Source: JBCFBK01 sp038562555 (GTDB lineage Bacteria > Bacteroidota > Bacteroidia > Bacteroidales > Prolixibacteraceae). Taken from it: DNA of 8,896 nucleotides. The translations under genes and the position numbers were made by a program. Of this stretch, positions 1-7,401 are shown one piece after another (the stretch's first letter is position 1; each line of letters opens with the position of its first letter). Under the pieces are notes generated by a model. The model was not told where the DNA came from and made no database searches. It was given only the letters and a program-made list of their open reading frames with translations. The stretch covers positions 1-8,896 of the forward strand of contig JBCFBK010000090.1 of the NCBI GenBank assembly GCA_038562555.1, given 5' to 3'.

Positions 1-3000
1 CTGTCCGATGGGCGCAACTCCGACACACCTTTCACAACACAGCAGCAGGTGAAGATAAAAGGAAAAGTAACCGATTCCTCTGGTGCTCCGCTTCCGGGTG
101 TTACTGTTAGATTAAAGGGTACTTCGTTTGGAACAATTACTGACTCAGATGGCATGTATTCGCTGGTCAATGTGCCTGACGACGGGGTGCTTAATTTTTC
201 ATTCGTCGGTATGAAGATCGAGGAAGTGGCTATTAATGGCCGGGAAACGGTCAACGTTCAGATGACCGAGGAGACGATCGGACTGGGAGAAGTCATAGCA
301 GTTGGTTACGGCACCCAGCAAAAAAGCGAAGTAACGGGTGCTGTCGGAAAGGTCAAAGGACAGGAACTGAAAAACCTTCCCTTGCGAAGCGCTTCGGATG
401 CCCTTTCGGGCAAGGCTGCCGGCGTCATGGTTACCTCCACATCGGGTAGTCCCGGTTCTTTGAGTGCCATCCGCATCCGGGGTGTGGGAACTGTCAATAA
501 CACGGATCCCCTTTACGTGGTGGACGGTCTGCCGCAAACCGGTATTGGCTGGTTGAATCCGAATGATGTGGAATCGATCGAAATTCTGAAAGACGCTTCT
601 GCAACGGCGATTTACGGAGCAAGGGCCGCCAATGGCGTGATCCTGATCACCACGCGCAGGGGCAGCACATCGCAGGAATACCAGGCGGCATTTACTTTTG
701 ATGCCTATTACGGTATACAAAACGACGCCAAACGCTATCATATGCTGAATGCCGAAGATTTTATGACCTATAAGAATCTGGCTTATACCAATAACAACCA
801 GGCGCTGCTGACTGACTTTGCAACACCGGAAAACAGAAACGCCATCCTGTCGTTTCTGGAACAAAATACGGGGAGCCGTGCAGGAACAGACTGGTGGAAG
901 GAAATCATGAATGAAAATGCACCGGTCCAAAGTTATAACCTGAACGTTTCAGGCGGGCTCACTAAGCTGGCCTACAATACCAGCCTCGGTTATATGAAGC
1001 AGGACGGTATTGTCAAAGGATCGGATTATGAACGGATCTCCTGGAGAACCAATGCCGATATTAAAGTGGCTGACTGGTTTAAACTGTCGAGCAATGTGGG
1101 TATTATTTATGAAAAACGGCATAACGTGGATGAATATAATCCCTATACGGGGACGATCTTCAGCGCTATGACTGCCGATCCAATTACGCCGGTCTACCGG
1201 AACAATCTCACTAATATCCCCGGTTTTTTGGAAAGCAGAATCATGACCGGATATGAAGCGGCAAATCCCTATTCGCAGTATGCGCCTGTCATTTATTCAA
1301 ATAAACCGAATCCGGTTGCCCAGATCGACCGGATGAACCAAAGCGTATGGGAAGGATACAGTATGAAGGGAGGCCTTGCAGCAGATATCAATCTGACCAG
1401 CGATCTGACATACCGCGGTAGTTTCGGATTTGACATTCACCGGGGCATTTCGAACGGGTTTATCCCCAGTTACTACCTCGACGGGGATGAATACCATATC
1501 GACGCAGAAGTAAGCCGGTATGCCTATAATCCGGAATATTTTGTTTTTGAAAATACGCTGACGTTCGACAAGACTTTTGAGGACCATCATGTTTTGGCCA
1601 TGGTTGGTCTTTCGTCCGAAAAAACCGAGGACAATCCGTTTGGCGCCTCCAAACAGGGGCTGGTTAACAATGAAACCAATCTGCGGATTATCGATGCGGC
1701 AAGCAAAAACGCTGCAGCCAGCGGTTATCTGAGTGAAAGCTCCATTGCTTCTTATTTCGGGCGTTTATTCTATGCCTATCAGGGTAAGTATATGGCGACG
1801 ATCAATGTCCGCCGCGACGGATCGTCGAACTTTGACAAAGGGAAAAAATGGGGTGTTTTTCCATCCTTCTCGTTAGGATGGAATATGCATCGGGAAAGCT
1901 TTGCCGAAAGCATATCGTGGCTGAATGTCGGGAAACTGAGAGTGAGCTGGGGCGAAATCGGTAACCACAATGTCGGCGGGGGAGGACAATACCTGTCAAC
2001 CTACAGCAATAGCGGCTATTATGCTTTCGGTAACGAATATACGCCGACACTGACCGCAGGCCGTTCACAGGTCGGAAATGCGGACATTGAATGGGAAACC
2101 ACACGCCAGACTGATATCGGAGCAGATCTTGAATTGTTTGATCATGCACTGATCGCAACGATCGACTGGTTTCAAAAGAAGACGAGCGGTATGCTGGTGC
2201 AAGTCCCGATCCCAAGTACGATGGGCTTTCCCAATACTCCATGGGTCAATGCCGGCTCTGTAAAGAACACTGGTCTGGAGCTTGCCTTGACCTACCGGGA
2301 TAATATCGGTGACTTCAAGTACAGTGTGGGCGGTAATCTTTCGACCTTCAAAAATGAGGTAATCAGTTTAGGTGGCGGCGAACCGATCAATCAGAGCGGA
2401 CACCTGGGGTATTATACGCTGACAAGAACGGAGGAAGGAATGCCCATCGGGTATTTCTACGGACTGAAAACGGATGGCATCTTTCAAAATGCCCAGGAGA
2501 TTGCTTCGTATACCAATGAAGAAGGCGGAAAGATCCAACCCAATGCCAGGCCAGGTGATTTGCGTTTTGTGGACCTGGATAAAAACGGATCAATAGGCGA
2601 GGGCGATCGTACAAAAACAGGAAATCCATTCCCGGATTTCACCTATGGTGTGAACCTGAATTTCCAGTATAAAGGTTTTGATCTGGTTGCCTTGTTCCAG
2701 GGGTCTCAGGGGAATGATATCCTGAATATTCTGAAATATGATATTTATTCCGGTGCCGGCTGGTACAATGCTCCTGCCGGAATGATGGAAAAAGCCTGGC
2801 ACGGCGAAGGGACATCCAATTCACAGTTTGCCATCAACGCCAACTCGGGTGATAACCTCACCATGTCGGACTGGTATGTTGAAGATGGCTCATACATGCG
2901 CCTGAAAAATCTCCAGATCGGATACAGCCTGCCAAAAACTGTTTTCGGACTCAGGACAAATATTGAAAATCTGAGGATATGGGTTGGCGGACAGAACCTG

Positions 3001-3129
3001 TTTACCCTTACCGGTTACGAAGGACTTGATCCGGAAATGGGCTCGACCAATCCCAAAGCGATGGGAATTGATATTGCCTTCTATCCGCAGGCAAGAACAT
3101 ATATGATGGGTGTGAATATCACTTTCTAA
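1..3129 (+). CDS. susC: SusC/RagA-family TonB-dependent outer-membrane transporter, 5' truncated by window edge
   Basis: Outer-membrane TonB-dependent transporter that would import a glycoside or oligosaccharide delivered by the SusD partner encoded next. The reading frame is open from base 1, giving 1042 residues here (base 1 = residue 1), so the start codon and signal peptide are upstream. The GTG at 49 is an internal valine codon, not a start. Residues about 19-97 form the carboxypeptidase-D-like regulatory domain (GKVTDSSGAPLPGVTV). The plug follows at about 96-222, with the SusC hallmarks EVIAVGYGTQ, PLYVVDGLP, DVESIEILKDASATAIYGAR and NGVILITTRRG. The rest is beta-barrel, ending in phenylalanine (GVNITF), as expected for BAM-dependent insertion. 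Residues 858-869 (DLDKNGSIGEGD) form the EF-hand-like acidic loop common in this family. Residues 1-16 are hydrophilic and are not a signal peptide; LSDG...TQQQ resembles the tail of an STN domain. The family call is very secure; the substrate is unknown. Confidence 0.97.
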   Translation: MSDGRNSDTPFTTQQQVKIKGKVTDSSGAPLPGVTVRLKGTSFGTITDSDGMYSLVNVPDDGVLNFSFVGMKIEEVAINGRETVNVQMTEETIGLGEVIAVGYGTQQKSEVTGAVGKVKGQELKNLPLRSASDALSGKAAGVMVTSTSGSPGSLSAIRIRGVGTVNNTDPLYVVDGLPQTGIGWLNPNDVESIEILKDASATAIYGARAANGVILITTRRGSTSQEYQAAFTFDAYYGIQNDAKRYHMLNAEDFMTYKNLAYTNNNQALLTDFATPENRNAILSFLEQNTGSRAGTDWWKEIMNENAPVQSYNLNVSGGLTKLAYNTSLGYMKQDGIVKGSDYERISWRTNADIKVADWFKLSSNVGIIYEKRHNVDEYNPYTGTIFSAMTADPITPVYRNNLTNIPGFLESRIMTGYEAANPYSQYAPVIYSNKPNPVAQIDRMNQSVWEGYSMKGGLAADINLTSDLTYRGSFGFDIHRGISNGFIPSYYLDGDEYHIDAEVSRYAYNPEYFVFENTLTFDKTFEDHHVLAMVGLSSEKTEDNPFGASKQGLVNNETNLRIIDAASKNAAASGYLSESSIASYFGRLFYAYQGKYMATINVRRDGSSNFDKGKKWGVFPSFSLGWNMHRESFAESISWLNVGKLRVSWGEIGNHNVGGGGQYLSTYSNSGYYAFGNEYTPTLTAGRSQVGNADIEWETTRQTDIGADLELFDHALIATIDWFQKKTSGMLVQVPIPSTMGFPNTPWVNAGSVKNTGLELALTYRDNIGDFKYSVGGNLSTFKNEVISLGGGEPINQSGHLGYYTLTRTEEGMPIGYFYGLKTDGIFQNAQEIASYTNEEGGKIQPNARPGDLRFVDLDKNGSIGEGDRTKTGNPFPDFTYGVNLNFQYKGFDLVALFQGSQGNDILNILKYDIYSGAGWYNAPAGMMEKAWHGEGTSNSQFAINANSGDNLTMSDWYVEDGSYMRLKNLQIGYSLPKTVFGLRTNIENLRIWVGGQNLFTLTGYEGLDPEMGSTNPKAMGIDIAFYPQARTYMMGVNITF

Positions 3130-3148
3130 ATTTTTAAAGGTAAGTATT

Positions 3149-4831
3149 ATGAAGAATATATTTTATAACCGGCTTTTGCTGTTTATCTGCATGACCGCCC
3201 TGGTATCTTCCTGCTCTGAAGATTATCTGGATGCCACGCAATATGGCTCATTCGACGAAGAAACCTATTACGGAACCAAAGATGCGGGATTTAAGGTTGT
3301 AGCCTGGTGCTATAAGCCTATGGATGAACACTGGACCTATCAGACCATGCGTTTTGATATCGGCAATCAGATCTTTGATGATGCCGATAAAGGCGGCTCC
3401 GATGCAGGCGACCGTTTGGATATTGCCCTGATCGGTACCGGTAAACCGCTCCCGACAAACAGCACGTTGAACGATTTATGGGTTCATCGTTATAATGCGA
3501 TTGCCCGTTGTAACATTGCTTTGGATAATCTCACCAAAGAAGGTTTGCAATTAATCGATGCTTCGGGAAATTATGTCGCTGAAGGAACAAAATCACGGTT
3601 TATCTCGGAGGTTAAATTCCTGAGGGCCTGGTATTACTTTGATCTGGTTTCGGTATTTGGAGGTGTTCCCCTGCTGACAACTACCCCCACCGCCGATCAG
3701 AAATCATCCCTGGTTCGTGCTTCGATCGAAGACGTCCGTACGCAGCTTCTCAAAGATATTGATGATTGTATTGCTGATGCCAATGTCCCTGAAGCTTCCG
3801 AATTGCCGGCGTCTGACCTGGGAAGAGTGACAAACGATGCGGCGCTGGCGTTCAAATCACGGGTCTGCCTGTTTTTTGCCGGTTTGATGGAAAGTTCCAA
3901 AATGACCGGAGAAGCGAATGCAGAATACGCATTGGCCCGTGACGCCGCAAAGGCGGTCATCCAGAAAAATTATTTCGGTTTGGTTGATGACTTCCAGACA
4001 CTGTTTCGCGGTGATTACATCGAGGGGATCAATTCTAAGGAATGTATTTTCACGATTGTCCGCAATTACGACCCCACGTTCGCATTAGCCGGATCGGTTG
4101 TACCCCAGATGAACTCAGGACGCGGCGCTGCCGGTGGCTGGGGAGGTGACGTCCCTACCAAAAATCTGGTCGCCGAGTTTGAACCGGGCGATCCGCGCCT
4201 GCTTTTCACGGTGATCCAGTCGGGCGACATTTATCCGAACAAGGGAGGACAGGATGTGGTGCATAACTACACCGGCTACGACAATGTTCACGGGTATCAC
4301 AGCCGGAAGGATTTCGTGCCCAGCATATACCGTTTAAACGGAGAGGACCTGATGTCATCAAGATGGACGCTGTACCTGATCCGCTATGCCGAAGTACTGC
4401 TCAACTATGCGGAGGCTTTAAATAAGACGAACGGGAGCAAACAGGAAGTAGCCGATGTCCTGAATACAATCCGGCGCCGGGCCTTTCTGACAACATCACG
4501 TCAGGATGCAGCCGCAAAGATGAGGCAATTGGTTGTTCTTCCGGTCACCCAGGCCCAGTTTGACCTGAATTATAAAATTGAACAGAGTGATGATCTGCAG
4601 CAGGCTGTCAGGCACGAACGGCGGGTTGAACTGGCCATGGAAGGATTCCGGTTTAACGACCTGATCCGCTGGAATAACTACGTGACTGTTATGCAGGCAT
4701 ATTCAACACGGCCTTACGCGAATGGGAACAAAGGCAAACAGGTCACGGATGCAACATGGCCGTATCCCATTCCTCAAACAGAGATTGACCGCACCGGCGG
4801 TTCGATCACGCAAAACCCGGGCTATAACTAA
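3149..4831 (+). CDS. susD: SusD/RagB-family surface glycan-binding lipoprotein
   Basis: Substrate-binding lipoprotein that caps the SusC barrel on the cell surface. Its 560 residues are a normal family length. Residues 1-22 form a lipoprotein signal peptide: a Lys/Arg-containing start, a hydrophobic core, and the lipobox VSSC with lipidated Cys22. The next residues, SEDYLD, are acidic, as in the Bacteroidota signal that directs lipoproteins to the outer surface. Family hallmarks are FLRAWYYFDLVSVFGGVPLL (157-176), LIRYAEVLLNYAEALN (410-425), RRVELAMEGFRFNDLIRW (491-508) and the C-terminal YPIPQTEID...QNPGYN. The start is fixed by the signal peptide; a weak AAAGG lies 8 bases before the ATG. 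The gene follows susC by 19 bases and is almost certainly co-transcribed with it. The ligand cannot be read from the sequence. No truncation or frameshift is visible. Confidence 0.97.
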   Translation: MKNIFYNRLLLFICMTALVSSCSEDYLDATQYGSFDEETYYGTKDAGFKVVAWCYKPMDEHWTYQTMRFDIGNQIFDDADKGGSDAGDRLDIALIGTGKPLPTNSTLNDLWVHRYNAIARCNIALDNLTKEGLQLIDASGNYVAEGTKSRFISEVKFLRAWYYFDLVSVFGGVPLLTTTPTADQKSSLVRASIEDVRTQLLKDIDDCIADANVPEASELPASDLGRVTNDAALAFKSRVCLFFAGLMESSKMTGEANAEYALARDAAKAVIQKNYFGLVDDFQTLFRGDYIEGINSKECIFTIVRNYDPTFALAGSVVPQMNSGRGAAGGWGGDVPTKNLVAEFEPGDPRLLFTVIQSGDIYPNKGGQDVVHNYTGYDNVHGYHSRKDFVPSIYRLNGEDLMSSRWTLYLIRYAEVLLNYAEALNKTNGSKQEVADVLNTIRRRAFLTTSRQDAAAKMRQLVVLPVTQAQFDLNYKIEQSDDLQQAVRHERRVELAMEGFRFNDLIRWNNYVTVMQAYSTRPYANGNKGKQVTDATWPYPIPQTEIDRTGGSITQNPGYN

Positions 4832-4848
4832 ATTGGAAAATAGGAGAA

Positions 4849-4888
4849 CGGAGACGGGAGACCGGAATTCTCCGGTTTCCCTTCTCCG
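4849..4888. other. Long intergenic hairpin between susD and the oxidoreductase
   Basis: Left arm 4849-4866 pairs with right arm 4871-4888 around the four-base loop ATTC (4867-4870). The 18-bp stem has one C/T mismatch (4855 with 4882) and one G-U pair (4860 with 4877). It begins 17 bases after the susD stop. No T-run follows the right arm, so it is not a standard intrinsic terminator. It could set 3'-end stability of the susCD message, attenuate downstream transcription, or be a dispersed repeat. The left arm and its flank are built from near-repeats of GGAGAC (GGAGAAC, GGAGAC, GGGAGAC). Confidence 0.75.
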
Positions 4889-4890
4889 CG

Positions 4891-4920
4891 TCTTGTGTCT
4901 TGTGTCTTGATACTTGTGTC
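4891..4920. repeat. Degenerate TCTTGTG heptad repeats
   Basis: Two exact tandem copies of TCTTGTG (4891-4897 and 4898-4904) are followed by a decayed third copy beginning TCTTGA (4905-4910). A further TTGTGTC lies at 4914-4920 after the spacer TAC. The array sits directly after the hairpin at 4849-4888 and about 16 bases before the ATG at 4937. No coding role is apparent. Short, imperfect tandem units next to a hairpin suggest a dispersed intergenic repeat, but copies elsewhere in the genome cannot be seen from here. Confidence 0.65.
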
Positions 4921-4936
4921 TAATAAATAATATCAA

Positions 4937-6442
4937 ATGAAACGAAGAAATTTTATAAGCAGTGCTGTCGCAGTAACAGCAGGAATAACGGTTGTCCCGT
5001 CTCAGGTATTTGGAAAAGCATTCGGCCATACCGCCCCCAGTGATAAACTGAATATTGCCGGGATCGGTGTGGGAGGCATGGGCCGGCGCAACCTGGCGAA
5101 CATGAAGACCGAGAACATCGTGGCACTGTGCGATGTGGACTGGCGGTATGCCGGCAAGACCTTTAAGGATTATCCGAAAGCAAGGCAGTACAAAGACTGG
5201 CGGGAGATGTTCGATGAGATGGGCAAATCGATCGATGCCATTATGGTAGCCACCCCCGATCACACGCATGCGGGCGTGACAGCCCATGCCATCACCCTGG
5301 GCAAGCATTGTTACACGCAAAAACCGCTGACGCATTCGGTTTATGAATCGCGGCTTTTGACCAAACTGGCAAAGAAGTACCAGGTTGCTACCCAAATGGG
5401 AAACCAGGGAAATTCGTTCGACTGGTGCCGTCAGGTAGCCGAATGGATCGAGTCGGGGGTAATCGGCGAAGTTTATGAGGTGCATTGCTGGACCGACAGG
5501 CCGATCTGGCCGCAGGGGCTTTCAGAGCCCAAAGGCGGGGCTGCGGTTCCCGAAACCCTGGACTGGGATCTCTGGATCGGACCGGCAAAGAAGCGTCCGT
5601 ACGACCCGGCCTATACGCCGTGGAACTGGAGAGGATTCTGGGATTTCGGAACGGGAGCCCTGGGCGATATGGCCTGCCACATTATGGATCCGCTGTACTG
5701 GGCGCTGGATTTGAAATATCCTTCAAGCGTGAGTGCCAGCTCAACCTTGTCGAACCTGTATTCACCGCCACAGGCGCAGATCGTGCGGTATACGTTCCCG
5801 GCCCGTGCGGCCAAAGGAAAGGTAAAGATGCCCGAAGTGAAGGTCTACTGGTACGATGGAGGCCTGCTGCCTGATCGTCCGAAAGAACTTAAAGACGGAG
5901 AAATGATGGGAGATGAGAACGGAGGTATTATCTTTACGGGCACCAAAGGCAAGATCATGACGGGTTGCTACGGGATGAACCCGACCCTCTTGCCCAAATC
6001 GGAGATGGCTCACTTTGAGCAGCCCAAGGCCAGGATCCCGCGGATTAAAGGAGGGAATGGCGATATCTGGAGCACCAATGCCCATGAGCAGGACTGGATC
6101 AGGGCATGCAAAGAACCTGCTGAAAGCCGGGTTGAATCGTCCTCAAATTTTCAGTTTTCCGGACCGTTCAACGAAATGGTGGTGATGGGCGTTCTGGCCA
6201 CGCGGCTGTCGGGACTGCAGGGATTGCACCGGGAGCTGCAGTGGGACGGGGAGAAGATGGAATTTACAAACATCGCGGCTTCGGACAAGATCAGGATCGT
6301 GACCCTTGACGATTACGCGGTGGTTGACGGCGATCCGCACTTTGACCGCAGGTTTGCCGACTTCAATGCGCAGGAAATGGCCCGGGAATGGATTAACCAT
6401 ACTTATAATAATGGTTTTAAGCTTCCTGAGATGCCGGCATAA
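4937..6442 (+). CDS. Tat-exported Gfo/Idh/MocA-family NAD(P)-dependent oxidoreductase
   Basis: Predicted periplasmic sugar or glycoside dehydrogenase of 501 residues. The N-terminus MKRRNFISSA followed by a mildly hydrophobic stretch to about residue 26 is a twin-arginine signal, so the protein should be exported folded with its cofactor bound. The Rossmann fold begins at LNIAGIGVGGMG, with GxGxxG at 44-49 and D66 at the end of strand 2 (ALCDVD). ATPDHTHAG (105-113) is the usual nucleotide-side motif. The family's EKP catalytic-lysine motif appears as QKP (128-130, K129). GNQGNS (155-160) and GTGALGDMACHIMDP (238-252, with D244 and H248 as likely active-site residues) are typical of the Tat-dependent subgroup. 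The start is fixed by the signal peptide; no Shine-Dalgarno is seen. It lies 105 bases after susD on the same strand and before an isomerase-like gene, which suggests C3 oxidation of a glycoside. That substrate role is inferred, and other sugar oxidations remain possible. Confidence 0.93.
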   Translation: MKRRNFISSAVAVTAGITVVPSQVFGKAFGHTAPSDKLNIAGIGVGGMGRRNLANMKTENIVALCDVDWRYAGKTFKDYPKARQYKDWREMFDEMGKSIDAIMVATPDHTHAGVTAHAITLGKHCYTQKPLTHSVYESRLLTKLAKKYQVATQMGNQGNSFDWCRQVAEWIESGVIGEVYEVHCWTDRPIWPQGLSEPKGGAAVPETLDWDLWIGPAKKRPYDPAYTPWNWRGFWDFGTGALGDMACHIMDPLYWALDLKYPSSVSASSTLSNLYSPPQAQIVRYTFPARAAKGKVKMPEVKVYWYDGGLLPDRPKELKDGEMMGDENGGIIFTGTKGKIMTGCYGMNPTLLPKSEMAHFEQPKARIPRIKGGNGDIWSTNAHEQDWIRACKEPAESRVESSSNFQFSGPFNEMVVMGVLATRLSGLQGLHRELQWDGEKMEFTNIAASDKIRIVTLDDYAVVDGDPHFDRRFADFNAQEMAREWINHTYNNGFKLPEMPA

Positions 6443-6455
6443 TGAAAAAATAACC

Positions 6456-6481
6456 GGAGAAGCCTTTTACAGGGCTTCTCC
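6456..6481. other. Intergenic hairpin between oxidoreductase and isomerase genes
   Basis: A perfect 9-bp stem, GGAGAAGCC (6456-6464) with GGCTTCTCC (6473-6481), encloses an eight-base loop. It begins 14 bases after the oxidoreductase stop and ends 13 bases before the next ATG. Only TT follows the stem, so full termination is unlikely. Plausible roles are partial termination, protection of the upstream message from 3' decay, or lowering access to the next start codon. Confidence 0.7.
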
Positions 6482-6494
6482 TTAACTGATAGAT

Positions 6495-7340
6495 ATGAAA
6501 AATAAACTTGTAGTGATGATGTGCTGCCTGCTGCTGGCCTTTGGGGCGCAGGCACAGAAAAAAGCTGAGAAACAGGGCTGGCGTCTGGGTATGCAGTCGT
6601 ATTCGTTTCATAAATTCCCGCTCACCGAAGCGCTGGACAAGACTCAGGAGCTTGGCCTGAAATACATCGAGGTGTTCCCCGGTCACAAACTTGGCGGAAA
6701 ATGGGGCGACCAGGCGTTTGGTACGCAGATGGACGCTGCTACGCGGAAGGAGATTAAGGATCTGGCGGCATCGAAGGGCATTAAGATCGTTTCGACCGGT
6801 GTGGTGGTGACAAACAGCCCCGACGAATGGGAACCCTTCTTTAAGCTGGCCAAAGAAATGGGAATGGAGTATATTTCCTGTGAACCCGCCCTGGCTGACT
6901 GGGACCTGGTGGAGAAACTGGTCAAGCAGTACGGCATTCAGGTATCTGTCCACAATCATCCACAGCCATCCGTTTACTGGAACCCCGACAACCTGCTGAG
7001 CGCCATTGAAGGACGCAGCAAAAAGATCGGCTCCTCGGCCGATGTGGGTCACTGGAGAAGGGAAGGGCTGAACCAGATCGACTGCCTCAAAAAGCTGGAA
7101 GGCCGGATCATTTCCCTGCATTTTAAAGATATTGCCGCCAAAAAGGAAGGAGAGAAGGAACAACATGATGTGATCTGGGGCACCGGCATCCTCGATGTGA
7201 AAGGCATGCTTCAGGAGTTAAAGCGGCAGAATTTTAAAGGAGTTTTCTGCATTGAATATGAGAACAACTGGGACAATTCGGTTCCCGACATCCGCAAAAA
7301 CATTGAATACTACAACGAGGTGACGGAAGAAATCCTTTAA
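6495..7340 (+). CDS. Exported sugar phosphate isomerase/epimerase-like TIM-barrel protein
   Basis: A 281-residue protein of the xylose-isomerase-like TIM-barrel superfamily (sugar phosphate isomerases/epimerases, AP-endonuclease-2 fold). Residues 1-20 form a Sec signal peptide with a hydrophobic core and a likely AQA cleavage site before Gln21, so it should be periplasmic; phosphorylated substrates are therefore unlikely despite the family name. The mature protein opens with the barrel strand WRLGMQSYSF (29-38). Probable metal-site residues are E130 (SCEP), H153/H155 (VHNHP), D183 and H186 (ADVGHW), H209 (LHFKD) and E254/E256 (CIEYE). The start is fixed by the signal peptide; no Shine-Dalgarno is evident. 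It is 52 bases after the oxidoreductase and is the last gene of the operon. Paired with that dehydrogenase it could epimerise a keto-sugar or cleave a 3-keto-glycoside by metal-assisted elimination; this is inference. The fold assignment is secure, the reaction is not. Confidence 0.9.
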   Translation: MKNKLVVMMCCLLLAFGAQAQKKAEKQGWRLGMQSYSFHKFPLTEALDKTQELGLKYIEVFPGHKLGGKWGDQAFGTQMDAATRKEIKDLAASKGIKIVSTGVVVTNSPDEWEPFFKLAKEMGMEYISCEPALADWDLVEKLVKQYGIQVSVHNHPQPSVYWNPDNLLSAIEGRSKKIGSSADVGHWRREGLNQIDCLKKLEGRIISLHFKDIAAKKEGEKEQHDVIWGTGILDVKGMLQELKRQNFKGVFCIEYENNWDNSVPDIRKNIEYYNEVTEEIL

Positions 7341-7354
7341 GAACCCCGTAGTAT

Positions 7355-7401
7355 AAAAGCAGGAACGCCCCTCATTGTTGAAGGGTCTTCCTGCTTTTTT
7401 T
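7355..7401. terminator. Bidirectional intrinsic terminator between convergent genes
   Basis: AAAAGCAGGAA (7355-7365) pairs with TTCCTGCTTTT (7388-7398), and the T-run continues to 7401. An inner CCCT/AGGG stem lies above a small internal loop. The A-tract on the left and T-tract on the right let it act on both strands: for the operon ending at 7340 and for the regulator coming from the right. The regulator's stop codon (7400-7402) lies within the T-tract. Confidence 0.9.

Noticed and set aside
49..51. GTG as the start of the SusC gene
   Set aside because: The frame continues upstream to base 1, no signal peptide follows this codon, and the sequence after it is the carboxypeptidase-like domain, so the true start is outside the window.
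199..930. 243-codon open frame on the minus strand inside susC
   Set aside because: It lies fully opposite a strongly conserved SusC plug region, has no recognisable domain and is a frame shadow.
2572..2607. EF-hand-like or dockerin-like calcium loop in SusC
   Set aside because: This acidic loop is a usual feature of SusC-family barrels and is not evidence for a dockerin or an unusual fusion.
4722..4910. 62-codon plus-strand open frame overlapping the susD end and the hairpin
   Set aside because: It overlaps conserved susD C-terminal codons out of frame and runs into the repeat; no coding support.
4908..4936. Possible Bacteroidota-type promoter (TAnnTTTG) before the oxidoreductase
   Set aside because: The best candidate, TACTTGTG, has a mismatch, lies within the repeat and has no convincing -33 TTTG upstream.
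4703..5485. 260-codon minus-strand open frame spanning the susD end, the gap and the oxidoreductase start
   Set aside because: It crosses the repeat/hairpin gap and two well-supported genes, and its translation is low-complexity through the heptads; no family features.
6417..7166. 249-codon minus-strand open frame opposite the isomerase-like gene
   Set aside because: The plus-strand gene has a signal peptide and conserved metal-site residues; the antisense frame has no domain signal.
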